Positions 36,157-46,395 of a stretch of DNA of 64,000 nt are shown here, piece by piece. The translations under genes and the position numbers were made by a program. Source of the DNA: Porphyridium purpureum (lineage: Eukaryota > Rhodophyta > Bangiophyceae > Porphyridiales > Porphyridiaceae); the NCBI GenBank assembly GCA_008690995.1, contig VRMN01000002.1:1488001-1552000 (forward strand). The letters run 5' to 3'. The notes beneath the pieces were generated by a model, which was not told the DNA's origin, made no database searches, and saw only the letters and a program-made list of their open reading frames with translations. Positions within the stretch are counted from its first letter, which is position 1. Each line of letters starts with the position of its first letter.

Positions 36157-36753
36157 AACGCGAGCGTTAGCAAAGCATTATTAGGAATGAACATGCATGT
36201 TCTCGTCAATCATTGGTCCGGAAGCGACGCAGCTGGATCCGCTGCTCTCTCTCTCTCTCTAGCTCTCATGCACACCTCGGAGTGTGTTTCTGGAACTGAT
36301 GTGCGGAGTTGTTTCCTCTATCCTGCCGAGCTTCCTCAGGTTGGGCGATCGCTTTCAGCTCACAATCAATCCGGTCAAGGTCCCCAGATGATGGCGAAAA
36401 AGGAACCGTGGGCGGTGTCACATACTTTGCCAAAGCGAAGGGAGACAATGTAGATTGTGCTGGAAGCCAGTGCGGACAGCTTTTTTATTTCCTGCATTCT
36501 ATGTGGCCTTCCTGCGAGCATCCTAGTAATACCATTCTGAAGTGCAGAATACGCGCTTCCGACAGAGACCACTATCCAGGCCTCACGGAAATCGCCCTCA
36601 CTCTTCAGAACAGCCTGACCAGGCCATGAAGACGAACCTTAATTCCCTTCCCAAAGTATGAAAAGTCCCAAGCTCGGACTTCGCATGATATTTCTTCTCG
36701 ACGATTTGCGAGCGCCGCGACAGTTTTCCACGAGACTAGTCCAGTCCCATCCA
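36157..36753. other. spacer with a CT microsatellite, no gene recognised
   Basis: A 597-bp gap between the convergent copine-like and CorA genes. A (CT)n run lies at 36245-36260. No conserved frame or RNA is evident. Confidence 0.5.
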
Positions 36754-38190
36754 TCATATCCACTTTTGATAAAAGAAAATGAGAAATTGCACAATGATAA
36801 TCAAGATGACCGCAACCCAAAAGTAAGCATAGCCGTGCTCTGCACTGAGCTCGGGCATATTGTCGAAATTCATACCGAACACCCCAGTAATGAACGTCAG
36901 AGGAATGAAGATTGTACTGATAATTGTCAAAATCTTCACAATTTCGTTTTGGCGATTGTTCATGCTGCCCATATACAAGTCAAATAAGCCCATCGAAATG
37001 TCGCGGTACGTCTCAAGAATATCGACGATCTGGAGCATATGGTCGTGAAGTCCGCGCATGTACAATTTTGCCTCAAGGTCCAAAAAGTTATCCGGCAACA
37101 ATTGAAGCTTTCCAAAGCAGTCTCGCATAGGCCACACGAGCCGCCTAATCAAAAGCATCTCTCTCTTGATGCGCGTGACGCCACGAAGGATTTGTGGGTC
37201 GAGTTCCTCAATCATTAGCGTTTCGAGCTCTTCCAAATGCTCGCCGTAGAACTCCAGGAGCGGGAAATAGCGATCCACGATTGAGTCTAGCACTGCATAC
37301 ACTAGATGTGACACGCCTTTACCGCGCAACAAGTCCACGTTCTCTTCTATTCTCCTCGATACGCGACTCGCCCAATGGGTGTGCGACTGCGACGAAGGAA
37401 GCGTCGGATTGTACCTTGTGCAGAAGTACGAATCCTGCTGCATCGTGATGACCAGATTAAAAGCCGGAAGCACAAACATGACGATTTGATTCTGCTCAAA
37501 TTGAAAGGTGTCGTCGGTCCCATCGATACGTCTCATCTCAGGACAATGAGTTATGAGCACCAAATTTCCATCTATGAAATCTGCTTTCGGTCTTTGCACT
37601 TGCGACCTCGAGTCCTCAATGACGGCCGGATGCACCCCACCTTGATCCCGGAGAAAGTCAAGCAATGCATCTGAGTGTTCTGAAGCATATAACCAGCGAG
37701 TCACCGGAGCACTGTTCTCAGGCATCTCCTTCTCCATCTCTTTAGAGTCCAGAGCTTTTGCCAGCCGAGGGATAGACCCAATCTCTTGCCGCATGATTTT
37801 ATCTCCAGAGTAGGATATGAGCGTCGCACCTCGCAGTAATTCACTTCCACGCCGCGCTTGCTCATCAACTGATCGCGCCAGGGTCGGCTGGGGCCCTCGT
37901 GGACCGTCGTCGCCAAAATCGTCGTCTTCATACGGCAGCAAGAAGCGCTTGTTCGCGGGAACCCATACCGTGTGTTCGGCGCGGATCATGGCGCGCAGGA
38001 CACGCCTGTTAACGGACCGCCGCCTACTGAGCATACCGAATCGGCCTCCGCCGGCGTCCTCCTCGCCATCATCTGTGTACTCTATCGACTCTGACGACGT
38101 CGGCACTGTGTCCCAGCTATGCGCGCGGGGCCTGCGCGACAAAAGCCGCGACCGCTCCGAGGCCGTGCCATCTGCAGAAACACTTGACAT
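36754..38190 (-). CDS. CorA-family magnesium transporter
   Basis: This 478-residue protein has a long cytosolic N-domain with a helical willow-like region (RIKREMLLIRRLVWPMRDCF) and two C-terminal membrane segments. The signature GMN is at about 439-441, in TGVFGMNFDNMPEL, at the end of the first membrane helix. CorA channels take up Mg2+ as pentamers. The sequence is closer to bacterial CorA than to MRS2. The codon at 38196 is GTG; ATG at 38190. It follows poly(A) polymerase on the same strand with only 59 bp between stop and ATG, so its promoter must overlap the upstream gene's 3' end. No clear targeting peptide is seen, and the membrane is unknown. Confidence 0.92.
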   Translation of the reverse strand: MSSVSADGTASERSRLLSRRPRAHSWDTVPTSSESIEYTDDGEEDAGGGRFGMLSRRRSVNRRVLRAMIRAEHTVWVPANKRFLLPYEDDDFGDDGPRGPQPTLARSVDEQARRGSELLRGATLISYSGDKIMRQEIGSIPRLAKALDSKEMEKEMPENSAPVTRWLYASEHSDALLDFLRDQGGVHPAVIEDSRSQVQRPKADFIDGNLVLITHCPEMRRIDGTDDTFQFEQNQIVMFVLPAFNLVITMQQDSYFCTRYNPTLPSSQSHTHWASRVSRRIEENVDLLRGKGVSHLVYAVLDSIVDRYFPLLEFYGEHLEELETLMIEELDPQILRGVTRIKREMLLIRRLVWPMRDCFGKLQLLPDNFLDLEAKLYMRGLHDHMLQIVDILETYRDISMGLFDLYMGSMNNRQNEIVKILTIISTIFIPLTFITGVFGMNFDNMPELSAEHGYAYFWVAVILIIIVQFLIFFYQKWI

Positions 38191-38249
38191 CGTCACCGCT
38201 CAGAGAAAGACGCTTTACCAGACGACTACGGTGCCTCACATGCTCGATT

Positions 38250-40295
38250 TCATTTCGAACGTGCATCAGCAGGTGCAGGGGCTACGGGGCTCGTATTCAG
38301 GGCTGATGTCGGTTCGGCCTCTTCTATTGACGCTGGCTTGGGCACAGTCTGGACAGTGGATACTGGCTGGGCCTGTGCGGGCAAAGGATGTGAATTGGAT
38401 CCGTTAGGTGCCGTATTCCCCAAGGTTTCTTCTTCCCCTGGAAGAGAGGTGCGAGAGCGCTTTGCAGCCAATGCAGGGTCGGTCGCAGCTGGAAGGTGTT
38501 CTACTGGAACCAGACTCGACCCCTGATTGCCTGCTTCCAGAGAAGGCGAGGGAGAGGCGCTGGCAGACGCGCTGCCAAGTGTTGCACCGTTCGATGGTTC
38601 GGGGGCACCTGTCTTTGTGGGATTACTGTCGGCGAGCTTTCGCTTTTTCTTGGTCTTCTTTTCCCGTACAATCGGTGCACCCGCACCAACATATTCTGGC
38701 AGCTGCTTCCGAAACAAAACAGCCACATGGACCTGCATCTCCGGCGTGCGCTCAGGCCACAAGTCAAGGTTACTCTTCCAATCATTCACGGCAGGTGAAA
38801 TATCAATGGAAGTGCCTTTTTCGACGACTTCGAATGTGAGCCCGAAGAAGAACGAATCGCAGCAGCCCGGAGAATACATGGGGTTGTTATCGAATGCTTT
38901 CGGCAACGGCCGCACAATCGTGTTTGGAAGCCTTTCCAGACTCATGATCAAATGGCGGATCCTCGACTCGGCAAAGCCGGCCCACTTTTTGAACATGTCC
39001 GGCTGGTTCGCAAATATGCTGATCTCCAAGAAGGTCCGGTGCTCGTTGAAGAAATCTGTTTTTTCAAAAAGCCTTTCCCACGTGACTTTCTCAGAGCCCT
39101 TCCCAGTACTCGCTGCGGTCGATTCTGCGCCATTTTTCTCGCTTGTTGTCGTCCCAACGGCTGCTCCCGAAAGGTTACTCTCCTCCCCATAGATTTGCTG
39201 CACGACTTCATGGCCTCGCGTGATCTCCGCTCGGATGACGCGCAGCGTGCTCTGGGACACATTATGCGTGGTATTCATGCATGGGTACGACGGTGTGATC
39301 ACGGGCATCAAATGCCTCCGGTCAGACATGTTTGTTGCCGGGTTCCAGACGCGGAACTGCAAGTTATGATGTCCCCTGGTGATTTCACACAACATGACCG
39401 GGTTCGGCCAATTCCATTTGTCGTAGACGCGGAAAAATTTGGCCAGCAACGTGCTGGGCGCAGCGTTTGGGTAAAGCTGGCAAATGCGAGCCGTCAAGAT
39501 AGCCCATGCCACGCCGCCGAGAAATCCCATCACGTTTGAGTAGACGCCGCGCCGCTTGGCCCAGAACTTGATCGAACGGAGCGTTGTCCGAAAATTCTCA
39601 ATGTGTGGCACCGACCTGAGGATTGCGTCTGTCACACGCACACCATTGAATGATCGCTGGGTGGCATCGTCCACGTTGCGCAGAACAACGTCGTCAAGAA
39701 TGTCAAAGTTGGGGGGAATAGTACTCATCTGCACACAGGCACATAGCAGATCGATTTCGACTCCCGCAAACTTCATTTTAATGACGGGGACGTATGCCTC
39801 GGCCACCCCAACCACGTCTTCGGCCTCGGGAGTGCTTTGCAAGATCTTGAGCAGTACGTTCTCATCTGGCGGCGTGAGATTGGAGACTGGATTTGGCAAA
39901 CCGAAGACATCCCTGCTGCGATCAATGAGGTTTGGACATACGCAGAGTGTATCAATGTCGGCGCCCGGGCCATTCACGCCCAGCCGATACGACCCGAATG
40001 AGAAGATACGACAACCGCTGGCGACCTCTGCGGCCATTTGCTCGGTCATACCTTGCGCAATACCGACCCGTGCCACCCAATCCTGGGTGATACGAGTCAA
40101 GTGACGCAACACGCGCTCCCGGCGCTGGCATTCTTCGCGCGACTCGTAAAGCAAATTACTGTGCAAGCACTCTTGCAGCTCGCTGGTCAACCGGTGATCC
40201 TTCTCCGTCGGCGGTGCCACCGAGATCGGTTCTGACACCCCGCGCGTCGTAATCACTGTGCTCGTCGACGTGCCCGTCGAACTACTCAGCGCCAT
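38250..40295 (-). CDS. PAP: nuclear poly(A) polymerase
   Basis: This 681-residue canonical poly(A) polymerase adds the tail to cleaved pre-mRNA. The nucleotidyltransferase site is FGSYRLGVNGPGADIDTLCV with the catalytic Asp pair D113 and D115; the central domain (FWAKRRGVYSNVMGFLGGVAWAIL) and RNA-binding domain (FFGLTFE) follow. The last 130 residues are a Pro/Ser/Ala-rich, partly basic tail (KKTKKKRKLA) that likely holds a nuclear localisation signal, as in animal PAPs. ATG at 40295 gives the usual short N-terminus before PISVAPPTEKD. The family assignment is certain; the tail is not conserved. Confidence 0.95.
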   Translation of the reverse strand: MALSSSTGTSTSTVITTRGVSEPISVAPPTEKDHRLTSELQECLHSNLLYESREECQRRERVLRHLTRITQDWVARVGIAQGMTEQMAAEVASGCRIFSFGSYRLGVNGPGADIDTLCVCPNLIDRSRDVFGLPNPVSNLTPPDENVLLKILQSTPEAEDVVGVAEAYVPVIKMKFAGVEIDLLCACVQMSTIPPNFDILDDVVLRNVDDATQRSFNGVRVTDAILRSVPHIENFRTTLRSIKFWAKRRGVYSNVMGFLGGVAWAILTARICQLYPNAAPSTLLAKFFRVYDKWNWPNPVMLCEITRGHHNLQFRVWNPATNMSDRRHLMPVITPSYPCMNTTHNVSQSTLRVIRAEITRGHEVVQQIYGEESNLSGAAVGTTTSEKNGAESTAASTGKGSEKVTWERLFEKTDFFNEHRTFLEISIFANQPDMFKKWAGFAESRIRHLIMSLERLPNTIVRPLPKAFDNNPMYSPGCCDSFFFGLTFEVVEKGTSIDISPAVNDWKSNLDLWPERTPEMQVHVAVLFRKQLPEYVGAGAPIVREKKTKKKRKLADSNPTKTGAPEPSNGATLGSASASASPSPSLEAGNQGSSLVPVEHLPAATDPALAAKRSRTSLPGEEETLGNTAPNGSNSHPLPAQAQPVSTVQTVPKPASIEEAEPTSALNTSPVAPAPADARSK

Positions 40296-40507
40296 CGCTC
40301 ATCTTCTTCCCCAACGCCCCAAAGCAACTTTCCGCGCGCCGTTTTCTCTTTTGACCAACTCACACCTCTTCGTCGAGCCAGCGCGTGCCTTACAAACAGC
40401 CTCGGCGCCTTCTGAAAAGACAACGCGGTGTCGCTTTACTGCATAAATAGATGATTTCTAAATGTTGCCGCCGATCCGATACGTGGATGGTGGTGCATGG
40501 CGCAGCG

Positions 40508-41437
40508 CTAGCTTCTCTGCTTCCCGCTCTTGCACTCGGCGCATCGCCAGCGGCCCTTTGGCGGCGCGCTGAGCCCGACGCATTGGTAGTGAAACCATTC
40601 GTACGGGCAATTTTCGTTCTCGCACGCCACCATCTCACCGTAGCTTACCTGGTTGCACATACAGTAGCGCGGTTCGTCAGGGTCCAGCGCGAGATTATTG
40701 TCAATAATGACCACGGTGTTGCCGGCGTCGCCTTGTAGAGCGGACGCATTGGCGGGTCGTTGGTTCGGAGCATTGTGCGTGGTGACGCCCTTGGGTCTCG
40801 CACGCGGCGACGCGGACGGACTTGGAGCAAAGCCTTTGTTGCCATTCGCGTGCTCTTCATCCGGCCATCGGTTCTCGCGCCTCAAATACTCTTCAAACTG
40901 GAACATTGAATCCTCGAGCGAACGCATGTATCCGTCCAATCGCGCGGTGCATTGCTGCACAATCGCGGTCTTCTTTGCGCTCAGATCCATCCCCTGCTTC
41001 TCGAGGGCCGACAGCTCGGCCAAACTTTTCTTCAGCTTCTCCGCGAGCTCCTTGGTTGGCGCGGAGGCGGGACCAGACCCAGAAGCGGGGCTGTGGCCCG
41101 ACTTGCTAATCTCGACGGACTGCAGCGCGACGCCGAGCGACGAGGCCACCTTCTTCGCCGAACCGCCTGGCGCAGCGCCCGCAGCCGAGCCAACCGCGGC
41201 AGTACCCGCACCCGACGCGTTGCTTCCTGCTTGCGACGTCTTTGCCGCACTGACCAGCCCGCTGGCGTGACCCTCTGCACGATGCGTCACCTTCACCAAC
41301 GCCACATCCCGCTCGCCCAAATCCCTTGTTGTGTTGTGGAACTCTGTCCGAAAGGCTTCCATCAGCGCGACTGCATCATCTAGAAACGCCGGCACGCGCG
41401 CGTCGTGCCCCATATTCCCGTACGTGCGGTACGCCAT
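40508..41437 (-). CDS. ING-family PHD finger protein
   Basis: This 309-residue protein ends in an ING-type PHD finger (about residues 255-305), with the Cys4-His-Cys3 pattern in YCMCNQVSYGEMVACENENC and FHYQCVGL, ending CAEC. ING PHD fingers bind histone H3 trimethylated on lysine 4. The N-terminal helical region (about 10-45, FLDDAVALMEAF) and a second helix (about 140-190) fit the ING dimer domain. Between them are Ala/Gly/Ser-rich linkers. ING proteins direct NuA4-type acetyltransferases or histone deacetylases to chromatin. The codon at 41440 is GTG; ATG at 41437. Confidence 0.92.
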   Translation of the reverse strand: MAYRTYGNMGHDARVPAFLDDAVALMEAFRTEFHNTTRDLGERDVALVKVTHRAEGHASGLVSAAKTSQAGSNASGAGTAAVGSAAGAAPGGSAKKVASSLGVALQSVEISKSGHSPASGSGPASAPTKELAEKLKKSLAELSALEKQGMDLSAKKTAIVQQCTARLDGYMRSLEDSMFQFEEYLRRENRWPDEEHANGNKGFAPSPSASPRARPKGVTTHNAPNQRPANASALQGDAGNTVVIIDNNLALDPDEPRYCMCNQVSYGEMVACENENCPYEWFHYQCVGLSAPPKGRWRCAECKSGKQRS

Positions 41438-41460
41438 CACATCAACACCACCTCACGCTC

Positions 41461-41490
41461 TCTTCTCCCCACACCCCCTCCCTCTCGCCA
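41461..41490 (-). promoter_or_regulatory. purine-rich sense tract upstream of ING
   Basis: C/T-rich on the plus strand, hence G/A-rich on the ING sense strand, 24-53 bp before its ATG. The rest of the divergent spacer (41438-41913) has an A/T-rich stretch at about 41540-41630 and no gene. Confidence 0.4.
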
Positions 41491-41832
41491 TCTACCTCGC
41501 GTCCAACAAAAAAAAAATGAAGAAACGAACGCCGCTTTCTGAATGATGTCAATATGTCATCTTTAATTCTATCATGCCATTGTGTTATCATTTACCATTC
41601 AATGATGCACGTATGTCATCACTACATTCTTCAAGGCCGATCGCCAGGTTCAGTGAGGTTCACTTAGGATTGGGTTGTGGCGCGAAAGAAGGTGAAGGGA
41701 AAGCGCGGTTTTTAGGGTCGTTTTGGTAGTGTTGCGGCGAGACGGGCGCGGGCGAAAGCGTGTGCAAAAGCTGCGTGCAGGATGGACGGTCTTGAGACCA
41801 GCGGCTAGTCCGGAAGGCGGATGATGTGGATG

Positions 41833-41858
41833 GCAGAGGGAGAGAGAGAGAGAGAAAG
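41833..41858 (+). promoter_or_regulatory. GA-repeat tract upstream of the SMG7-like gene
   Basis: CAGAGGGAGAGAGAGAGAGAG on the sense strand, 56-81 bp before the ATG at 41914. Confidence 0.5.
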
Positions 41859-41913
41859 TGCATGGTGTGCTGGATAGAGTGGTGAGGTTCTGGGAGAAGA
41901 CAGGTGCTGAGCG

Positions 41914-44862
41914 ATGCTGGCGCTCAGGAAGGCCGTGGAGGTGCATCTGAGATTGCTGAAGGAGTCGGTAAAGGATGACTCGGACGACGCGGAGCGGCGG
42001 CTGGTGGAGCATCGGCGCAAGTTGAGGGATACGGGCGAAAAGGCGCTGAGCGTGGTGATTCGCGAGTCTGCTGGCGCGGAAAAGCCCGGTGTGGACACCA
42101 GCACAGACCAGACGCGCCGCGCAGGCGGTTTCGGCGGTGCGGGATGGAGCGCTGCGTTTCGAGTCGACACGCAGGAGCAGGACGCGCTGCTTGATTCACA
42201 GGAGCAGAAGCGCCGCGATGACGCACAGCAAGTGGCTCGCACACAAGTAGAGATGAACCGGAAAGCGCACGCGCTCAAACGCGGCAGCGCCGGCGTCGCG
42301 GCGGCAGAGGCTAATCGGCGCGCGAAAGGCAAAGGTCATGCGCACGCGCAGGATCCACCGCGGCTGGTTGTCACCTCCGGGAGCGCCTCAACTTCGCAAG
42401 CCTCGCCCGCGCCGGAAAAAGACGTAGAGCAAGCAGTTGGGCTCATATGGAAGCACACGGTCCACGAGGTGCACGAAAAGTATCGCAAACTACTGGACAC
42501 GCACACTCGGTCAGGAGCCGCGCTCGCCGGGCATGTGTCGGAGCTCCACATGGAGTTCCTGCAGTCGAGTTTGGGTTGGTTTCTGCAGCTAGCCTGCTCG
42601 CTACAAACACTGCATCCGCAGCACATTATGGCGCTGGCGCTCGCGCGCCGGAAGCTCTTTCAGTGTTCAGGTGATTTGGCGAGATACATCTGGGTTATGC
42701 GCAGAAACGTCGCCGGTAACGGCGGAAGCCAAAGCTACGGCATGGACCACCGCGCGCTTGCGTCAACATTGTACCATAAGGCACTAATGATAGCGCCGGG
42801 GCATGGCTATCCGTACCATTTACTCGCGACGCTCGCCATGACTGTCGAACAGGACTTGCTGGCAACAAGCTATTACTTATTCAAGGCAGCTCGCGCCGAG
42901 GTCCATCCTACAGTAACCGCATTTCCTCATCTGGGCGCCTTATTCATGAATGTCATGGAGCAGGGCAATGCCCCAAGTAGCAGTTTGAGCGAGCGTGACG
43001 CCGTGATACGATCCGTTCTCTGTCGCTTTGCTTGGGTCGGATACACTGCCACCAAACTGACGCCTGGTTCGGAAAGCTCTCCAAGTGACACGGTCATGCA
43101 GAAGATGTGTGCATACTCAAGCCAGCTTAATCAGTTCATCATTCCATCAGCGTCGGCCTCTGCTCGATTGGTGGATAAATTGCTTCCGCTGGTAAGGAGC
43201 AAGAAGATCGGCTACTGGATATGGACGCAGCTCACCAGTGTAGCGGCTGGTGCGGTGGACATTGCACTTGACGAATCCCGAATCATGTCTGCGGAGGAAG
43301 GACCGCTTGTTGTGCTCCGCAGATTCTGCATAGAGACTTTGGTCGATCTTTGCGAGGTCAGCCTGCATGCAATTTCCTCTTGCATCGCTCAGATAAGGCA
43401 GCACGCCCAAGAAAGCCAAAGTAGCAGCAGCGACCTCATGCCCTTCTCTGCAGAGTGTTGTGACTCGCTCTGCGAATTACTTAGCTGGCTTGTATCCACC
43501 TCGAGGTCTGGCCTGTTCCGAGTAATGTGCAAAGTTGCGGAGGAGGCAAAGGGCATCACAGGCCGGAACAAACTTCTTTCTGGTCGCGATTCTTCGCGCC
43601 TTGGATCGCGACTTTTGAAAGCCATGACAGGATGGAGATCGCTGGTCTTTGACCGCTACGGCGAATTCGCGAATGTTTTTAAGACTGTGGTCGGACAGGA
43701 TAGTCATGGCCGGAGAGAGTTTCGCGTTCGCGTGCAGTGCATGGAGGAATTGCGCTTTGCACAAGAAGAACACTTTTCATTCACTTCCAATCTCAGACCA
43801 AATGGGCTTGTGGGTTGCGGCTTTCTGCCTTCTGACGTGCGCATAATCTTTGAGCACGTTGCTTCCGGAGACTCTATCTGCACTACGTCTCATGATCTTG
43901 CGCTTCACATATGCGCAGAGCTGTCCCGAATTCGTTTGGAAGCTTCGCTCGCGGAACGAGATCAGCGCGCAGATCTTTTACAAGTAGCTCCTGCTTCACT
44001 TGCGATGAATCTGACGCCGGTGACATCGCCCGGGTCGTGGAGCCTTTTCGCAAAGACAAGAGAGGCCACACACTTCTTGTTGTGCAATCACTCGCTTTTG
44101 ATGTCGTTGGACGATTTGGAGGCTTTGGTTTGCCCAAGCACTAAGAATGGTGAACCTGACGTGCAAGCTGCAGCGCAAGGTGTGGAATGGAACACTGACA
44201 AGGCTATACCGCACGACACGGCTTCGACACTTGGGAAAAGGCCGCCACCGCAAACTCTCGTTTCTCAGCAACTGCAGAGTCGAGCTTGTCATGGGCGGAC
44301 CGAACTTGAGGCGCATCTGCTTTCGGACGGCGTTACATCTGACGTCCGAACTCGTGACGCACTGGATGAGCAGAAGGCCGAGCCAAAGCCTCCCGCGATT
44401 GGATCACCCGCGCCATCTAACGGCTCTGTGCAGCCAAGTAGAGCGCAGGCGGAGTCACAGCAAAGTCAGCCTCCAGACCATGTGACAGATGCTCACCCGC
44501 TCACGGCAACTTCTCTAAAGGAGCATCCTCCAGACACCGAGCCCAGCGGTCGCACAGCGCCTCCGGAGGTGCACGACAAGACCAGAGTTCCGGAGTCCTC
44601 GAGACCAGTCACGGAAGATGACGCGCTTATCGTCATTGTCGGGAAGCGCAAGCGCGAACACGACGACACATCTGCAGGGGAAGACTCTGCCCGCGCGGAT
44701 CCTGCTCGGCGTCGTTCTGCGCCGCTCGTGCCCTACCCAGAAACGCAGCCGCACGACGATTCTGAAACTCAGAGCCCGTCCCAGGTACAGGAGCACAGCC
44801 ACCAAGACCGTCCATACACAGAGACGCGAGCCGGTGCTTCAGCTGCGAAAGGCATCGGATGA
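41914..44862 (+). CDS. EST1/SMG7-like nonsense-mediated decay factor
   Basis: This 982-residue protein has the EST1 domain layout. A 14-3-3/TPR-like region at about residues 170-345 includes KLFQCSGDLARYIWVM, a Tyr-x-x-Ala-type helix (LYHKALMIAPGHGYPYHLLATLA) and LLATSYYLFKAARAEVHPT, the hallmark of SMG5/6/7 (serial repeats that bind phosphorylated UPF1). Helical repeats continue to about 720, and the rest is Pro/Ser/Gln-rich and disordered. No PIN nuclease domain is present, so it is SMG7-like rather than SMG6. A nuclear signal-like KRKREH lies near 912. ATG at 41914. Confidence 0.82.
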   Translation: MLALRKAVEVHLRLLKESVKDDSDDAERRLVEHRRKLRDTGEKALSVVIRESAGAEKPGVDTSTDQTRRAGGFGGAGWSAAFRVDTQEQDALLDSQEQKRRDDAQQVARTQVEMNRKAHALKRGSAGVAAAEANRRAKGKGHAHAQDPPRLVVTSGSASTSQASPAPEKDVEQAVGLIWKHTVHEVHEKYRKLLDTHTRSGAALAGHVSELHMEFLQSSLGWFLQLACSLQTLHPQHIMALALARRKLFQCSGDLARYIWVMRRNVAGNGGSQSYGMDHRALASTLYHKALMIAPGHGYPYHLLATLAMTVEQDLLATSYYLFKAARAEVHPTVTAFPHLGALFMNVMEQGNAPSSSLSERDAVIRSVLCRFAWVGYTATKLTPGSESSPSDTVMQKMCAYSSQLNQFIIPSASASARLVDKLLPLVRSKKIGYWIWTQLTSVAAGAVDIALDESRIMSAEEGPLVVLRRFCIETLVDLCEVSLHAISSCIAQIRQHAQESQSSSSDLMPFSAECCDSLCELLSWLVSTSRSGLFRVMCKVAEEAKGITGRNKLLSGRDSSRLGSRLLKAMTGWRSLVFDRYGEFANVFKTVVGQDSHGRREFRVRVQCMEELRFAQEEHFSFTSNLRPNGLVGCGFLPSDVRIIFEHVASGDSICTTSHDLALHICAELSRIRLEASLAERDQRADLLQVAPASLAMNLTPVTSPGSWSLFAKTREATHFLLCNHSLLMSLDDLEALVCPSTKNGEPDVQAAAQGVEWNTDKAIPHDTASTLGKRPPPQTLVSQQLQSRACHGRTELEAHLLSDGVTSDVRTRDALDEQKAEPKPPAIGSPAPSNGSVQPSRAQAESQQSQPPDHVTDAHPLTATSLKEHPPDTEPSGRTAPPEVHDKTRVPESSRPVTEDDALIVIVGKRKREHDDTSAGEDSARADPARRRSAPLVPYPETQPHDDSETQSPSQVQEHSHQDRPYTETRAGASAAKGIG

Positions 44863-45063
44863 GGCCGCGACCATCAGGCTGAGTCGATCTGAGCGCAGCT
44901 CGCATTAGGGTACGCGGTGGGTGTACTGTAATCTTTCGAGGGGTACAGCTCCGGTCAAAACCTCGCTGCGGGCTGTGGAGTGGGCGGGATAGAGAAAGAG
45001 GAGGTCGCATGGGTTGGTGGTAGCGGCGCGCGTGGGCGAAGAAAGAAGCGCGGAGAACTCAGA

Positions 45064-46314
45064 ATGCCTGCGCTGGCCTTGTTTGCGGCCGCGCCGTCGC
45101 ACGTACTATCGCTGAAGGCGTCGCTGTGTGCGTGCCCAACAAAGTGGGGTTATGGCACGTTTGCAACCACGTCCGCGCCGTTGGCCGGGACCGCGCGCCG
45201 AGTGAAGCGAACTAGGTTGCATGTGCACGGCGTATCTAGGGTGGTCGTCACGTGCCAGTCGGGTTCGGCAGCGGGTGGAGAGGATAGAGAGAAGGACCAG
45301 GAGAAGGCGCAGGGTCGCGATATTTTTGCAGACCGGTCGGACTCTGGTACGCGGGACATTGAGTTTGATGTGGCGTCCTCGTATTCGAGCTCCGCTGAGG
45401 ATGGCCGAGAGGGACAGAAAGGGGACGTGGGGAGCGACGACAGTGATGATGAGCGCGAATCTTCGAGCCCATTGTTTGCACTGATAAGAGATGTTCCGCC
45501 GCCCGAACTTGTTGCACGCTTTGCAAAGACTGCGCCGCCACAAGTGCAGGATGCATTCAAGGCGACACTCCGAGGGATGCTGGGTACCTTGTCTCCGGCA
45601 TTGTACACGATATCGCTGCGCACCGTGACGGCCAACCTTGTGCAACTCATGCAGTCGTGCATCCTGAATGGCTATCTACTGCGCAACGTTGCGTATCGCG
45701 TGTCCCTGGCCAAGTCACTCGAGAATACCGACAGCAGTTCGCAGAACTATAAATCTTTGCCACAGAGCAACGGCTCTGAATCAGAGGATGATGATGGAGG
45801 CAAAAGCAGTGAAACGCTCGCGCGCTTTCCGTCCTTGCCCAATGTCGAACCGCAAATTCAGGACGGGGTTGCGCGTTTTGATGCCGGCAACGGGAATACG
45901 GTGGAAATCCCTGTGGAGCAGTACATTAGTGAGATGCGCACCGAGGTCGAGTCGCTCAAAAAGGAGATCAAACGCCTGAGGGAAGAGGATGGGACTGACT
46001 TGGTCAAGTATATACAGAAAATGGAACCGGACAACTTGCAGGAGCTTACACAGTCCGCAGGTGCCGAGGTGGTCGATGCGATGAACAAAGTTGTGAGCGC
46101 CGTGCTTCAAAGCCAGCGGCTGCCACCGAATCCGCTTGCGGCGGTGGAAACAAATGCCTCGGAGCTAGGCCAGCTTTTATTCTGGCTCATGGTCGTCGGG
46201 TTTTACCTGCGCGAGGCTGAGGTAAAGCTTGGACTCACTCAGAACTTTAAAATGTTCACGGCATTCAGTGAGGACGGCTCGGACCCAGGAGCATCGCCGA
46301 AGAAGGCGAATTAA
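45064..46314 (+). CDS. plastid DUF760 protein
   Basis: This 416-residue protein has a transit-like N-terminus (MPALALFAAAPSH, then basic). Two DUF760 units follow: the first at about 165-235 (FKATLRGMLGTLSPALYTI, then LMQSCILNGYLLRNVAYRVSLA) and the second at about 315-390 (MEPDNLQELTQSAGAEVVDAM, then LLFWLMVVGFYLREAEVKLGL). An acidic Ser/Asp-rich linker lies before the first. DUF760 proteins occur only in oxygenic phototrophs with plastids or cyanobacteria, and no function is established to my knowledge. The frame opens upstream at a GTG, so the ATG at 45064 is used. Its stop is 81 bp from the convergent phosphohexomutase. Confidence 0.83.
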   Translation: MPALALFAAAPSHVLSLKASLCACPTKWGYGTFATTSAPLAGTARRVKRTRLHVHGVSRVVVTCQSGSAAGGEDREKDQEKAQGRDIFADRSDSGTRDIEFDVASSYSSSAEDGREGQKGDVGSDDSDDERESSSPLFALIRDVPPPELVARFAKTAPPQVQDAFKATLRGMLGTLSPALYTISLRTVTANLVQLMQSCILNGYLLRNVAYRVSLAKSLENTDSSSQNYKSLPQSNGSESEDDDGGKSSETLARFPSLPNVEPQIQDGVARFDAGNGNTVEIPVEQYISEMRTEVESLKKEIKRLREEDGTDLVKYIQKMEPDNLQELTQSAGAEVVDAMNKVVSAVLQSQRLPPNPLAAVETNASELGQLLFWLMVVGFYLREAEVKLGLTQNFKMFTAFSEDGSDPGASPKKAN

Positions 46315-46395
46315 TCCGAATTCGGCTGAATTCTGAAATAGGCAACTGGTTCTTAGTTGAAAGGAAAACGGTCTTCCCAGCTCATTTTTTTGTGA

